From NCBI GenBank assembly GCA_904063045.1, contig CAJFCJ010000065.1, positions 117,311 to 162,924 of the forward strand: a DNA stretch of 45,614 bases, written 5' to 3'. The translations under genes and the position numbers were made by a program. The DNA comes from Dimorphilus gyrociliatus (Eukaryota > Annelida > Polychaeta > Dinophilidae). Numbering within the stretch: position 1 is the first letter of the stretch; each line of letters starts with the position of its first letter. Below are positions 22,178 through 31,837 of this stretch, one piece after another. The notes under the pieces were generated by a model. The model was not told the origin of the DNA, made no database searches, and worked only from the letters and a program-made list of their open reading frames with translations.

Positions 22178-24748
22178 GATATTAATAATAGAACAATTGA
22201 AGCTACTGGACTTTCCTATCCACTTGACTATCTTACAGATTACATGTTTTTAAAGAAAGAATATCTAAAATCCTTTGTTAATGACTACATATCGAATCAA
22301 CAACTCAATCGCGCCAAATGTCTAATTTACAAAATTTACAACAAATTTACGAAAGTAATTCCAACAACTTGTACAAATATTGAATATCATGAAATCATTT
22401 GTCAAAAAATACCAAATTTAAAAAAGAAACTTGACTATAATTTCTTTATGATTGAACTCGACCATTTTAATTGTTCATTGTATTTGTTTCTTTGCATTCG
22501 GACAAAAATTTGTATAAATGTAGTTTATGTTTGCGATGGAGAAAATGATTGTCCACTTGGAGAGGATGAAGAGAATTGTTCTGGTGTAATTGAACATGAA
22601 CAATTTCATTGTCATAATTCAAAGCAAACTATTCATCTTCATCTAGTTTGCGATTATAATTTTGATTGTATCGATCATTCCGACGAAGAATTTTGTCGTA
22701 AGATTTTTTTGTCAAATTTTACAAAAGAGCCTTAAGAGTTAAATTAATAAATATTTTTTGGCAATTTGGTGTTTTTCAGACAGGAAGTTGTACAAAAATG
22801 ATGAAATATTTGTATTAATATGAAACATATTAATAAATACAACAATGCGGCAATAAACAATGCATTAATGAAGGATTGTTGTGTAATAATGAAAGGAATT
22901 GTTTCGATACAACTGATGAAAAGTGTTTTGGCAGGGAAAGTCTTACAAATCAAGTGAAAGGTAAATGTTAATTGGCTTTAAAATGTTATTTTTTAGTTAT
23001 AACCCTAAAGCTTTAAGATTGTAAAAAGAGTCAAGTGTGTAATGAAATTGTCGATTGTCTCTTCGGTAGCGATGAACTTGTTTGTTCCGAAAAAGAAATT
23101 CAAAATAGACATTGTAAAACTGATACTCTTCTAAAGGTCTACTGCAACATTAACAATCAACAAAATGGCGGCCAACTCAAGAATTTTATTTCTAGATTTG
23201 TCTTTTAATAAATTACTTGAATTGTCAATAAAAGATTTTCAGTCTCTTATCTATTTAAGAATTTTAAATTTGAATTATTGTTCTTTTAAACACGTTACGA
23301 ATGGATTTTTAAATTTTCAAATAAATCTCGTTGAAATTTATTTACGTAATTCAATTGTGGACGATATTACAGAAAAAATCCGTTTGGATAGATTTGGAAA
23401 AATTGAGAAGATTGTTAGCAATAGTTTCAAATTGTGTTGTTTCGCTTGGAAATATCGTGGAAAACTGGTAGACTGTCGGCCGAATTTTTCAATATATTTC
23501 ACTTGTTCAACATTACTTAGTTCGCGAATGACAAGAATTGTTTCATGGACAATTGGAATAGCCGGTTTATTGGGCAATGGCGTCTCTCTTTTGCTAATTG
23601 TTTCCAGTGTAAAAGTATCAAAAAAATTCAGATTTCTTACATCATTTTCTGATCTTTTAACGTCGTTCTACGTCACTTCCGTGGCTGTAGCCGATTTTTA
23701 TTTTGGTACTGCTTACCTAGAAGCCGATTCGTTTTTGGAGAAGAAGTATCCAATGCCAAACATTGGAGATAGTCATGACTTTTTCATTAATTCTATCTTC
23801 TATTTCTATCCTATCAGTTGCCATAGAAAGGCATAAAGCTATTGTCTACCCGTTATCATTGTACAAGATTCCAATAGGAGATAGTTGGAAAATTGTATTA
23901 ATAGTACTCTTAATAAGTTTTCTTTTAGCAATAACACCTGTATTTTTATATCAAGTAGTTAAATCATAATGGAGAATTAGGCCTATACATTTCCAGAATT
24001 TTGTTGCAGAAATCTGAATCAACCGTTCCCATCTGTTTTAATATACATATTCGCAGCGATAGAACACAGGAATGGCTATATTCGTTTATAGTATTTGGTG
24101 TTTTTACCTTTGTAATTAACCTTTTCATTGCAATTTTGTATTTTCAAATACTTTACAAGTTTACATCGTCAATTAATGAATTCCAAGCTAATTTTAAAAA
24201 AAGACAGACAGTTGTTCTAACAAAAACAGTTTTTCTAATTGCGTTAACAATCCTTCTGTGCTGGCTCCCTCTATCGATTATAGGAAACTTGGGAATATTT
24301 TCTAAACTTCACTTTCAAAATGACGTCTACAGTATCATTGTAATTTTAATTGTTCCAATAAACTCCCTTTTAAATCCAACTATTTATTCATCCAATGAGC
24401 TCGTTTCTTTCATTAAAGAACATCAAAAATCCCGAAAGGAAAATTTGTTTGTCTTCAAACTTTTTACCAGTTTTTTAAACACTTAACCCCATTTTAAAAC
24501 CACTTTCAGTTATTCAGCTTTACAAACAGCGAAAGATGACACTCTAGCAGACGGTTTGTCAAAAATTCATATGAATAACCTCTGACATTTCTTTTAAAAC
24601 GAACAGCTATAAAAATGTTGGCAGTTTCCATTTCTTAACCCAAAATGCTGCCTTCAAATATCCTACTTGGGGCCGTTTTCTGTTGATCCCAATTGTTACA
24701 CTACTCATTGATATTGCACAAGTCAATTATTGTTATTTATCTTCTTAG

Positions 24749-24883
24749 GAAAAGGAAAAGAAAGATTATTTTATCGTTTGTTCTCAATTTCAAACTTTAA
24801 ATGAAGAGAATGAAAAAAATGATTTGCTACAATTTGGAAATAATATTAGGAAAATTCTACAAAAAAAGAAAATGATGGAATAG
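24749..24883 (+). other. Kinase-like last exon of receptor D
   Basis: After a CTTCTTAG acceptor, 45 codons end in EKNDLLQFGNNIRKILQ and a stop seven codons later. This aligns with EKNDIYSFGIFVRKVLQ at the end of receptor C and DRLDIFAFGKSLRRMLQ at the end of receptor B. Upstream at 24517-24585 the frame reads TLADGLSKIHMNNL and then a stop, resembling the kinase segment before the catalytic loop, so this copy is interrupted. Confidence 0.55.
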
Positions 24884-25228
24884 TAAAACCATAAATTCAA
24901 TACAAAAACACACCAATATTTTTCCAGATATTTTGATACCAGTTATCATTAACATTTCAAAGATTTAACAAATATCTTCTTTAGTCAATAGTTAATAACT
25001 TTTTGTGAATATTTCTCAATAAAAAATTCGTTTTGACATATAAAAATCTAGAGATTCAATTTCTTTATGATATTCTGACCATAAATCATTTTTTAAATAA
25101 TTAATATCCAGTAAATTATTTAAACTTGTCAAAAACTTCATCAATGCCAAGGATTGGGAAAGTTTGTCAACACTCTTGCATGTTTGTAAATCTTTTCTTT
25201 TTAACTTTTTGATATCATTTATAAAGTT
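24884..25228. other. Intergenic stretch without recognised gene
   Basis: AT-rich 3' flank of receptor D. On the minus strand it may hold decayed downstream sequence of the gypsy integrase (25229 onward). Nothing further supported. Confidence 0.3.
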
Positions 25229-25975
25229 TCAACAAAAAGCCAAAATAGTTGAAATCGGTGTACCAGTATTAGTATATGTACCAAACTTGAAAACTCTATC
25301 CCAATCAATAGCAAAGTTAGGTTTTACATGATGAATGATGCTTGTGCTTCCAACTGGAATTTGGTTTAAACATGTTTGAATTATTGGTAATTGTCTTGTC
25401 CAATCTGTCAATAGTTCCATAAGCAGATGTTTATGTAGTGCTTTGAATATTTCCAAATTCTCTCTTTTCTACCATTTCATTAGTTTGGCTGTGAAATGCT
25501 GTTTTTTTTATTTTTCTTATTCGGATTGATGATACAATTTCTGTAAAAATTTCCTCAAGAAAATTCCTTCCTTGATCTGCAAGAATTTCTTCTGGGATAC
25601 AAAATATTGGGAAATTTCTTCAGCTCATCAGGGTCTAATAACCTACACCTACAGAGAGGTTGAAGATTTCCAATAGGGAATTCTCTTCTACAGGTTTTAT
25701 TCAACTTGGGTAGGATCAAGGTTTGCCATACCTTCAGGAATTGTGGCTGCCCCAGTTAATGAATGGTATTTCAAAAAGCTATTACCGTCACCTTTGGCTC
25801 CACTACCTTTAATTTTCAACATTAATTCATTTATTTTAGAGAGATACTCATCTATTTCTTTTGCTCTGATTTTGTCACATTCATAAACCAAAATATTATT
25901 CCTTAAAGTTGAATTATGGACTGTCAGCTGCTCCATATTTGTACTTCTTTCTGAAGTATTAAAAGCTAACTCTAC
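25229..25975 (-). pseudogene. Ty3/gypsy retrotransposon fragment (integrase core; possible gag-side frame)
   Basis: At 25620-25460 the minus strand reads IPEEILADQGRNF (second Asp of the integrase D,D,35E core) and TAFHSQTNEMVE (Glu region, normally HPQTNGQVER). It then continues LEIFKALHKHLL and WTRQLPIIQTCLNQ into 25229, a typical C-terminal integrase run. There is a frame break near 25460. The adjoining frame 25936-25697 (MEQLTVHNSTLRNNILVYE, YLSKINELMLKIKG) may be from the gag side but has no diagnostic motif. Reverse transcriptase is missing between them, so the element is deleted and dead. Confidence 0.7.
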
Positions 25976-26060
25976 GAAATAAAAGTCTTTCCAAAGTTGG
26001 ACAATTCTAATTCCTTCGAAATAGAAGTCTTTCTAATGTACCTTCATATCTAAATTCTAA
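25963..26060. repeat. Dispersed repeat, copy 1 (partner at 28816-28992)
   Basis: GCTAACTCTACGAAATAAAAG, TCTTTCC and GAAATAGAAGTCTTTCTAATG recur at 28816-28950 in the same order with a few changes. The ATGATATATCATTATATCTAA blocks also recur downstream of both copies. It might be part of a retroelement LTR, which is unproven. Confidence 0.6.
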
Positions 26061-26856
26061 ATATTGGGACGTCATGAAAAATGTCCATAGAATTTCTGAA
26101 AATGACCCCCTAAATAATGATATATCATTATATCTAAGTGCACAGTAACCCTAACCACGTTGAGCAATGCTTGACTGTTAGCTATAAAAGCACAGCCGAG
26201 TCTGCTCGTGAGCTTGACAGAAAATTAAAATTTAGACAGATTGCTAACACAGTACATCTGTATACATATTTATTTACAAATTAAATATACTAAAACCTCA
26301 CAAGGTGGTGTTATCACACTTTATATCAGATTGATTGTTTTCAAAATCACTATCTGATGATAACATAAGGTCCATAAAAAGGAGTTTAGAAAAGCTCTAA
26401 TACATAAATAATTTATGATTTGATAGTTAAATACTTAATTATCGCTCTGAATGATATAAGATTTTATCATAAACTTTATATAAAGGTAGAAAAACAATTT
26501 CATTCTGGCAACGGAATGTTGAATGTGGTTTCAAACTACTGCAATTGATTTCATCATCCGTTTTATCCCCTAAAGTTCTCTTTAAATGTTCATTTTTTCT
26601 GACAATTCCCATTTTACTCTTTGACTAATAACTAGTTTCACTAAAGAATAGTAGGCAAGTTTCTTTCAATGTTTGGCACAACTACCTGAATATTTAATTA
26701 TAAAACAAAAGTCAGCCTGTTTGATCTAATTATTGGATGAACAATCAATGCGTTGACCATTTATAGAGAGTTTATTGGACTGTTTGATTATCTTGGCACT
26801 CTGCCAAATATCAAACAACAAAAAAAAGTTTAATATATTTATAGGTGAATAGTACT
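26061..26856. other. Non-coding stretch, possibly LTR-derived
   Basis: It contains GCTATAAAAGCACAGCCGAG (TATA-like) followed by a T-poor leader and CCTCACAAGGTGGTGTTATC near 26297, which is reminiscent of an LTR end next to a primer-binding site in plus orientation. That orientation is opposite to the integrase fragment. No ORF of note. Confidence 0.3.
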
Positions 26857-27831
26857 TTACATTTTAATTTCACAGAGTTCAAATCCATTTTGCATTTCAT
26901 TCCATAAAAATGCAACAACTTCTCTTGCTGTGTTACTACATTGGAATTGTAATTTCTGTATTTCTTTACACACTGTCATTTGAGTTAGCCCTCTCTTTTC
27001 GTAAACAACAGCTTTAAGAGTATCATTAAATGTACTATACATTTTCAGAATATCTCTATATTGAATACGAATTAAAATGGAAGGAGATTGAAATTGTATG
27101 CAAGAGTGTTCATCATCATCTAATAAAAGAAGAGTGTTCTTAGAGCATCCATTCCATGATAAAAATTCAATAGTAGGTGGAGTAGCACACACCAATGGGC
27201 CTATATAATGTTTTGCAAATTCATTATCACCATCAATATCACCATATCTAGTGCGAACTAAAGGTAATCTTTTTGGTAAAACAGCAATTTTACCGGAAAT
27301 GTTGAAATTCTGACTATAATCATTTGGTCCAGTATGGTGACAAGTTGCATTAGAATCATTGTTTTCAATACAAGTTGTTGTGATTAAACATCTACAAATG
27401 CCATCTTGAAATTCATTTAATTTAAACTCTGTATTATCTATAAATTTAAAAGACAAGTGGTTCTGATGCGTGTTTTCTCCTATAAAATGCATTTTTTGTG
27501 AACAAATTCCAGAATATTTTAAGAGTGTTTTCAATTCTTCAGTAGGTAAATTTCCATATCTTATACTAAGAATTAGATGAGTTTCAGATTTAAGCATTTT
27601 ATACTGCTCAACATCATTATCAATTTGTGTTATATATTCATTATTTGTATTCAGTGAGCATAAAATGCTTGCAATTGCTCCATTGGGCATACACTGAATT
27701 TTGTAGATTGATTTAACATAATTGTTTCTCAGTAATGCTTCTTCACAATTTTTATAAACACCATCACCTTTCATAGAGACAATTAACATATAAACTGGTA
27801 GAATATCTCTTAATGTCCACAAATGTTTCAT
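26857..27831 (-). CDS. Secreted protein with a contactin-associated-protein-like fibrinogen-type domain
   Basis: Single exon of 324 residues with a hydrophobic start (ILPVYMLIVSMKGDGVY). The first part fits a fibrinogen-like module: CEEALLRNNYVKSIYKIQ, PNGA, then SILCSLNTNNEYITQIDND, comparable to C...G.Y.I....G...VYC.....T.I.HD. The diagnostic part is GICRCLITTTC, then GKIAVLPKRLPLVRTRYGD, then AKHYIGPLVC, matching the CxC, D.G.l..k.LPV..v..GD and lGPLxC sequence that follows the fibrinogen module of contactin-associated proteins and neurexin IV. The C-terminal about 110 residues (SWNGCSKNTLLLLDDDEH and beyond) look like a poor laminin-G-like region. No transmembrane helix is seen, so it is probably secreted. 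It is much shorter than neurexin IV. The function is not inferable. Confidence 0.65.
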   Translation of the reverse strand: MKHLWTLRDILPVYMLIVSMKGDGVYKNCEEALLRNNYVKSIYKIQCMPNGAIASILCSLNTNNEYITQIDNDVEQYKMLKSETHLILSIRYGNLPTEELKTLLKYSGICSQKMHFIGENTHQNHLSFKFIDNTEFKLNEFQDGICRCLITTTCIENNDSNATCHHTGPNDYSQNFNISGKIAVLPKRLPLVRTRYGDIDGDNEFAKHYIGPLVCATPPTIEFLSWNGCSKNTLLLLDDDEHSCIQFQSPSILIRIQYRDILKMYSTFNDTLKAVVYEKRGLTQMTVCKEIQKLQFQCSNTAREVVAFLWNEMQNGFELCEIKM

Positions 27832-27868
27832 CTTTTTAGGTGAAAAAACTTAATTTCATTGATATTTA

Positions 27869-27893
27869 AGAGAGAGAGAGAGAGAGAGAGAGA
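27869..27893. repeat. (AG)n microsatellite
   Basis: Uninterrupted AG tract about 40 bp upstream of the fibrinogen-like gene start, so inside its likely promoter or 5' UTR. Confidence 0.9.
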
Positions 27894-27929
27894 ATCCAAA
27901 GGAATAAGGCTGTCTTCCGCTGTTGAATA

Positions 27930-28220
27930 ATGAAACAAATGGTCAATATGCTCTTTAATAAATGCATAGAATCAGAACTTAATATCTCACTTGTAAATCA
28001 TGTAAAACATGATAAAATATTCCTCTGGTTAAGACTATTTAAGGATTTGTTTGTTTGCTGTCAAGTAACTGAACCAGTTATTGACAATTTTGGGAGAAAG
28101 AAATGCCACTACAATGAATGCAAAGACTATCTAACTACAAACAAACACTGGTATGTAGTTGATGCTCTTGTCTGCTCAAAGTTACCAAATCTTGTCATTA
28201 TGCCATCTACAATTGTTTAA
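27930..28220 (+). CDS. Hypothetical protein fragment
   Basis: A 96-codon open frame, divergent from the fibrinogen-like gene and about 100 bp from its start. It has four Cys in VCCQVTEP and KKCHYNECKDYL, plus a hydrophobic end (WYVVDALVCSKLPNLVIM). Composition looks coding, but I recognise no family and see no signal peptide. It could be a real small exon, a transposon remnant or chance. Confidence 0.25.
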   Translation: MKQMVNMLFNKCIESELNISLVNHVKHDKIFLWLRLFKDLFVCCQVTEPVIDNFGRKKCHYNECKDYLTTNKHWYVVDALVCSKLPNLVIMPSTIV

Positions 28221-28593
28221 TATATGTCTATTGAGTAATGGCTCCATTTTTTAGAAAAGGTCTATTTGATTATCTCAAGAAAAGAAAAACAAATGAAAAA
28301 CAGTTATTTATTTATAGCTTCTTTAATCATGCAATTGAAACTTTTGTAAGCTGCTTGAATATTATTGGCTTATAAGAAATATTGATTTATTGTTAATATA
28401 TACATTTTATTATATATGCATATAGCTCAGTTCTTTTCTGCAAATCTTTATTAGATTATTATGACCTATTTAATTTTTGATCATTTGGTATGGTTGCCAA
28501 TATTTCCTCATTGTTTAATGGGTTTATTGCCTTTTTAAAAGTGTATAAAGTATGCATGTACCATAGGAAAAATATTTAAACTATTGATTTGTA

Positions 28594-28710
28594 ATGAGGT
28601 GGGTCCAAACTTAGGGTTAGGAACAATGATGTGCTTAAAACAGGATCCAGGGCTGGGTTAGGGTTAGGGTAAAACTATAAAAATGTGGACGTTTTAAACA
28701 ATATCCCATA
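28594..28710 (+). repeat. Dispersed repeat copy with (GGTTAG)n-like core
   Basis: GTGGGTCCAAACTTAGGG through GGGTTAGGGTTAGGGTAAAAC and GTGGACGTTTTAAACAATATCC. Its first half is the reverse complement of the 8500-8565 copy, and its block order is shared with 11160-11262. Confidence 0.65.
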
Positions 28711-28815
28711 GAAATGAATCTTCCGAATCTGTTTTTGAATAAGATGCAACAAATTTAACATGCATTTTTTCTATATTGCTTGTTCCTTTGTTAATTCTAT
28801 AGTGGTAAGCTATAT

Positions 28816-28992
28816 AAGCTAACTCTACAAAATAAAAGTCTTTCTAAAATTCCACCATTATAATTGGTACGAAACACAAGTATTTCTATAGTTGGACCAT
28901 TGTAATTCCTATGAAATAGAAGTCTTTCTAATGTACCCTTATACCTAAAGTCTAAGTATTGATATATCATTATATCTAACTGCACATTTACC
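28816..28992. repeat. Dispersed repeat, copy 2 (partner at 25963-26060)
   Basis: Contains two internal versions of the GTCTTTCTA...ATTGTAATT unit, so the repeat is itself partly tandem. It ends in TGATATATCATTATATCTAA, also present near 26120. Confidence 0.55.
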
Positions 28993-29736
28993 ATATCAAT
29001 ATCCTCACTGACAATCTCCAGTTTTTATTTTACACAGGATTTTGTTACCATCTTATTATCTTCAAATACAATTGTTGGTTTTGAATTTGGATTATAGATA
29101 ATATTTGGTCACCAAAGCAGTGGTCAGTGTATCAAAATGCAATTAGAACTAACAATGATAAGGAAGAATTCTATAATTGATTAAATGGAATCTTAAGAGC
29201 AAATTCCTCAGATTAATAATATTAATCTTAACTGTTGGTGCCATAAACTTTTACATACCAATTTCAAAACTTTACAACAACTTCTAATATTTTATAATTT
29301 CTGATCTATCATTGTTTTTTCATTATATCAAGTGTACTAATCATAGTACATTTTTTTTACCAAATCAATATCTCCACAACCAGTTGGCCGATTTTGATGA
29401 AATTTGAAGCAAAACAAATTGCAGAAAGAAATACTTTCTATTAAAAACACATTCAATTAATTAAAATCAATATTTCTCATGGAAAAAAATTAATTTCTAT
29501 AATTAATTATATAAGGAAATTATAGTTCAATAAGCATAAAAGATATTTAAATTCTATAAAAATATTTATAAACAGCATACCAACATTAGTCAATGAACAA
29601 AATTTGAAATATTAGCTAGAATTGCTAGAAGAAGATTGCTACTCTTTCTGCTTGGAGGCTAGTATTACAAACTATCTACCCTGCTATTGAACTTTCCTTT
29701 TACATAAAAAAAGAAAAGAAAATTTCATTTTATTTA

Positions 29737-30126
29737 TCAATAGCTGTCAAGAAACCTTGCAATTCGATGCATTCTTTCCCAAAACGCCTTTACCGCATAA
29801 AGTTTTTGGAGTTTTGATCTTAATTCAAGACAACAGTTGTTTGGATTGACAATTTCCATTTTCCTTGGGAAAAGCATATAAGCATTCTGTCCATAAGCCG
29901 CAGGATATTTAGAAGGAAAAAATGCTGAAGAAGTATGATATACATATAACTTCAAGTTGGGATATATTACAGATAAAGTCACCGAGCATACCCTGGAATG
30001 CACACATGGTAAAGCAAAACTGAGCGAGAAGCAAGAAGGGTAATTCTTTACTAACCGAATGGGCCTCTTTCCATTTATCTGTCCTCGGCCAGTGCAGTTG
30101 GTGATCATATCGCCTAAGTTTGGCAT
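29737..30126 (-). CDS. Hypothetical protein fragment of higher GC
   Basis: Open frame of 129 residues with an unbiased composition and noticeably higher GC than its surroundings, which suggests real or recently coding DNA. It has four Cys in LPCVHSRVC and NPNNCC, and the C-terminus KLQKLYAVKAFWERMHRIAR is basic and helical. The frame is open upstream of the first Met (FFNRKRS). No signal peptide and no family recognised. It may be the last exon of a gene or a captured fragment. Confidence 0.3.
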   Translation of the reverse strand: MPNLGDMITNCTGRGQINGKRPIRLVKNYPSCFSLSFALPCVHSRVCSVTLSVIYPNLKLYVYHTSSAFFPSKYPAAYGQNAYMLFPRKMEIVNPNNCCLELRSKLQKLYAVKAFWERMHRIARFLDSY

Positions 30127-31136
30127 GCTTCTCTTCCTGTTAAAGAAGATGTATCGGCTGAAATGGGCAGGAAATACATCTTCCAGCTAGATAATATTTG
30201 TATGAAAATAACCTTTAGAAATATTTTTAAGGAATATTATTTTTATTGTATTTCATTATTCATTCTCTCCATATTCCCCATTTTTGTATGTATTCACAAT
30301 AGATTTTTGTATTGATCATACCATTGATTTTCTACTTTTCTTAAGTAGTGTTAACACTAAAGTATATTTTATTATAATAAAATGACCTATTTAACAATAT
30401 TATTGTAAATACTGATTGTTTGGAGAATACCTATAAGTGGCACACCCATAACACTAACTGCTAGCCATTTGATGTTCAGCCGATGGGATGTGACACAGTT
30501 GCGAAATATTTCATAAAAATTAATTTATTCAGTACAAAATTGTAAATAGATAAGAGTAGAATATTTTCATTTATGGATATATTTTGAAAATCATTACCTA
30601 TGGCTTATAAGGTGAAAATAAACTGGTTGTGCCAGTTAAAGCTGTAAGGCTCATTCTAATGATTGATGATACAAATTTCCAATGTATAACTCCTAATTTA
30701 CAATGAAAGACTATGGCATTTTTAAATTGACTAATATTTTTAATACTACAACAGCACAATTACTTATCTACACATATCATTGGACAAATACATTTTAAAA
30801 TCATCCATTCAAACCCGGCCAACACTTATAACAACCAAAAAATTTATGCAAAGAGTGATTCAATTACAGTGTGACTTCTCTTCTCTTACTTCAATGTCAT
30901 ATTGTATTAAGTGGAGCTATCTTCTTGAATGATCAAAATGGTTAGGGTTGTTTGCAACAGTTTCTTTATAGACTTAAATATTCAAAGAATCTATTTAAAG
31001 TCAGACTACAAAGCAAAGGAAGTAAGATAAGACTAGCTAGAAATTTAGCTGTTGCTCCATTGTTTTTGGAACCTAATTCATAGGAAAAAATATTTATACA
31101 GTATATATATTACATTAAGGTTAAAGCTATATCTTA
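30127..31136. other. Non-coding stretch
   Basis: No supported gene, RNA or transposon. It likely contains the 3' flank of the small secreted-protein gene on the minus strand. Confidence 0.35.
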
Positions 31137-31748
31137 CATTTGTGAAATGCTATTTCTGACTGTTTTTTAATGAATCCTCTATATCCATTACAATTTTTGA
31201 ATGCTGTTGCAGTAGCATTATAAAATTGGCAAAATTCCCCTCTGACAAACCATTTACCTTTAACAAAGTCCTTTGACAAGCTATAACACAAAAAATACAA
31301 AAAAAAGTCAGTTGTAGATTATATGTTTACCAGTGAAAAACATGCCTGAGTTACAGGTGTCATGTACATGTTTCAACATGTCATAAAGTTCGTATACAAT
31401 GCATAAATTTGAATTAATTCTTGTAAGACACTGAACATATTTTCTTCTAATTGAACAATACTTTGCACCATTAAATGAATATCTGATGTATCCATAATCT
31501 AGACGGAAAATGTTGTTACATTTATCAATCTCTGCCTTACAAAAAGCATATCCTGATCTTGAAAGGTCGTTATCACTGACAGGAAATTGGGAAACATTAC
31601 TCATAGCTTGTTCAAGTTTTTCCAATTTTGAAAAGTGAAGTAGTGTAAAAGCTATTAAAGCATAATTATTAAAATGTAAACAAGATTTCTACTATCTCTA
31701 CCAATTTTGTTATAACTTACCAATTAAGATAAATGAGTAGAGAATCAT
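31137..31748 (-). CDS. Small secreted cysteine-rich protein
   Basis: Inferred exons: 31748-31721 (28 nt, phase 1), about 31648-31331, and about 31280-31137. Exons 1 and 2 join as a signal peptide, MILYSFILIAFTLLHFS. The mature part has regularly spaced Cys: FCKAEIDKCNNIF, YCSIRRKYVQCLTRINSNLC, HDTCNSG, and in the third exon GEFCQFYNATATAFKNCNGY and FHKC. The pattern (C..a...C, C...r.Y..Cl..i.s.C, C) resembles the DUF19/T20D4.11-like secreted domain known from nematodes and other invertebrates, but that match is by eye only. The joining of exons 2 and 3 in frame needs a non-obvious acceptor. The function is unknown. Confidence 0.6.
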
Positions 31749-31837
31749 TCTTTAATTCTTGTAGGTTTAATACAGTTTTGAACATTTTACAAGTTTATAT
31801 ACCCTCCACCACAAGAACATAACTAATAACATATATA

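Larger units (their letters stand above)
18021..24883 (+). pseudogene. Receptor D: broken paralog of receptors B and C
   Basis: Same domain order as B. Exons or remnants: 18021-18327 (matches B exon 1 after its signal peptide), 18391-18470, 18513-18793 and 18797-19030 (SRCR-like, IICSKFGFESGTLLSY), 19265-19438 (CTLD start), 19482-19507 continued at 22178 (CTLD, two LDLa), 22800-22950 (LDLa), about 23008-23960 (LDLa, shortened LRR, TM1 to TM5), 24012 to about 24440 (TM5 to TM7, NPTIY), and 24749-24883 (kinase-like end). Defects: a MULE inserted in the CTLD exon, a frameshift near 23150, another in TM3 near 23760 (before ILSVAIERHKAIVYP), missing LDLa and SRCR exons compared with B and C, and no signal peptide. 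The introns after the CTLD and between TM6 and TM7 are absent here. Confidence 0.75.
28221..29736. other. Gene-poor stretch with dispersed repeats
   Basis: Contains the two repeat copies at 28594-28710 and 28816-28992. The rest is AT-rich with no supported gene. A weak purine/pyrimidine-balanced tract at 29470-29530 is not interpretable. Confidence 0.35.

Noticed and set aside
26155-26300. TATA-like and primer-binding-site-like sequences as a complete LTR
   Set aside because: No second LTR or inverted TG...CA boundaries were found, and the orientation disagrees with the nearby integrase fragment.
27869-27893. AG tract considered as part of a CRISPR-like or tandem repeat system
   Set aside because: Simple dinucleotide microsatellite in eukaryotic DNA; no spacer structure.
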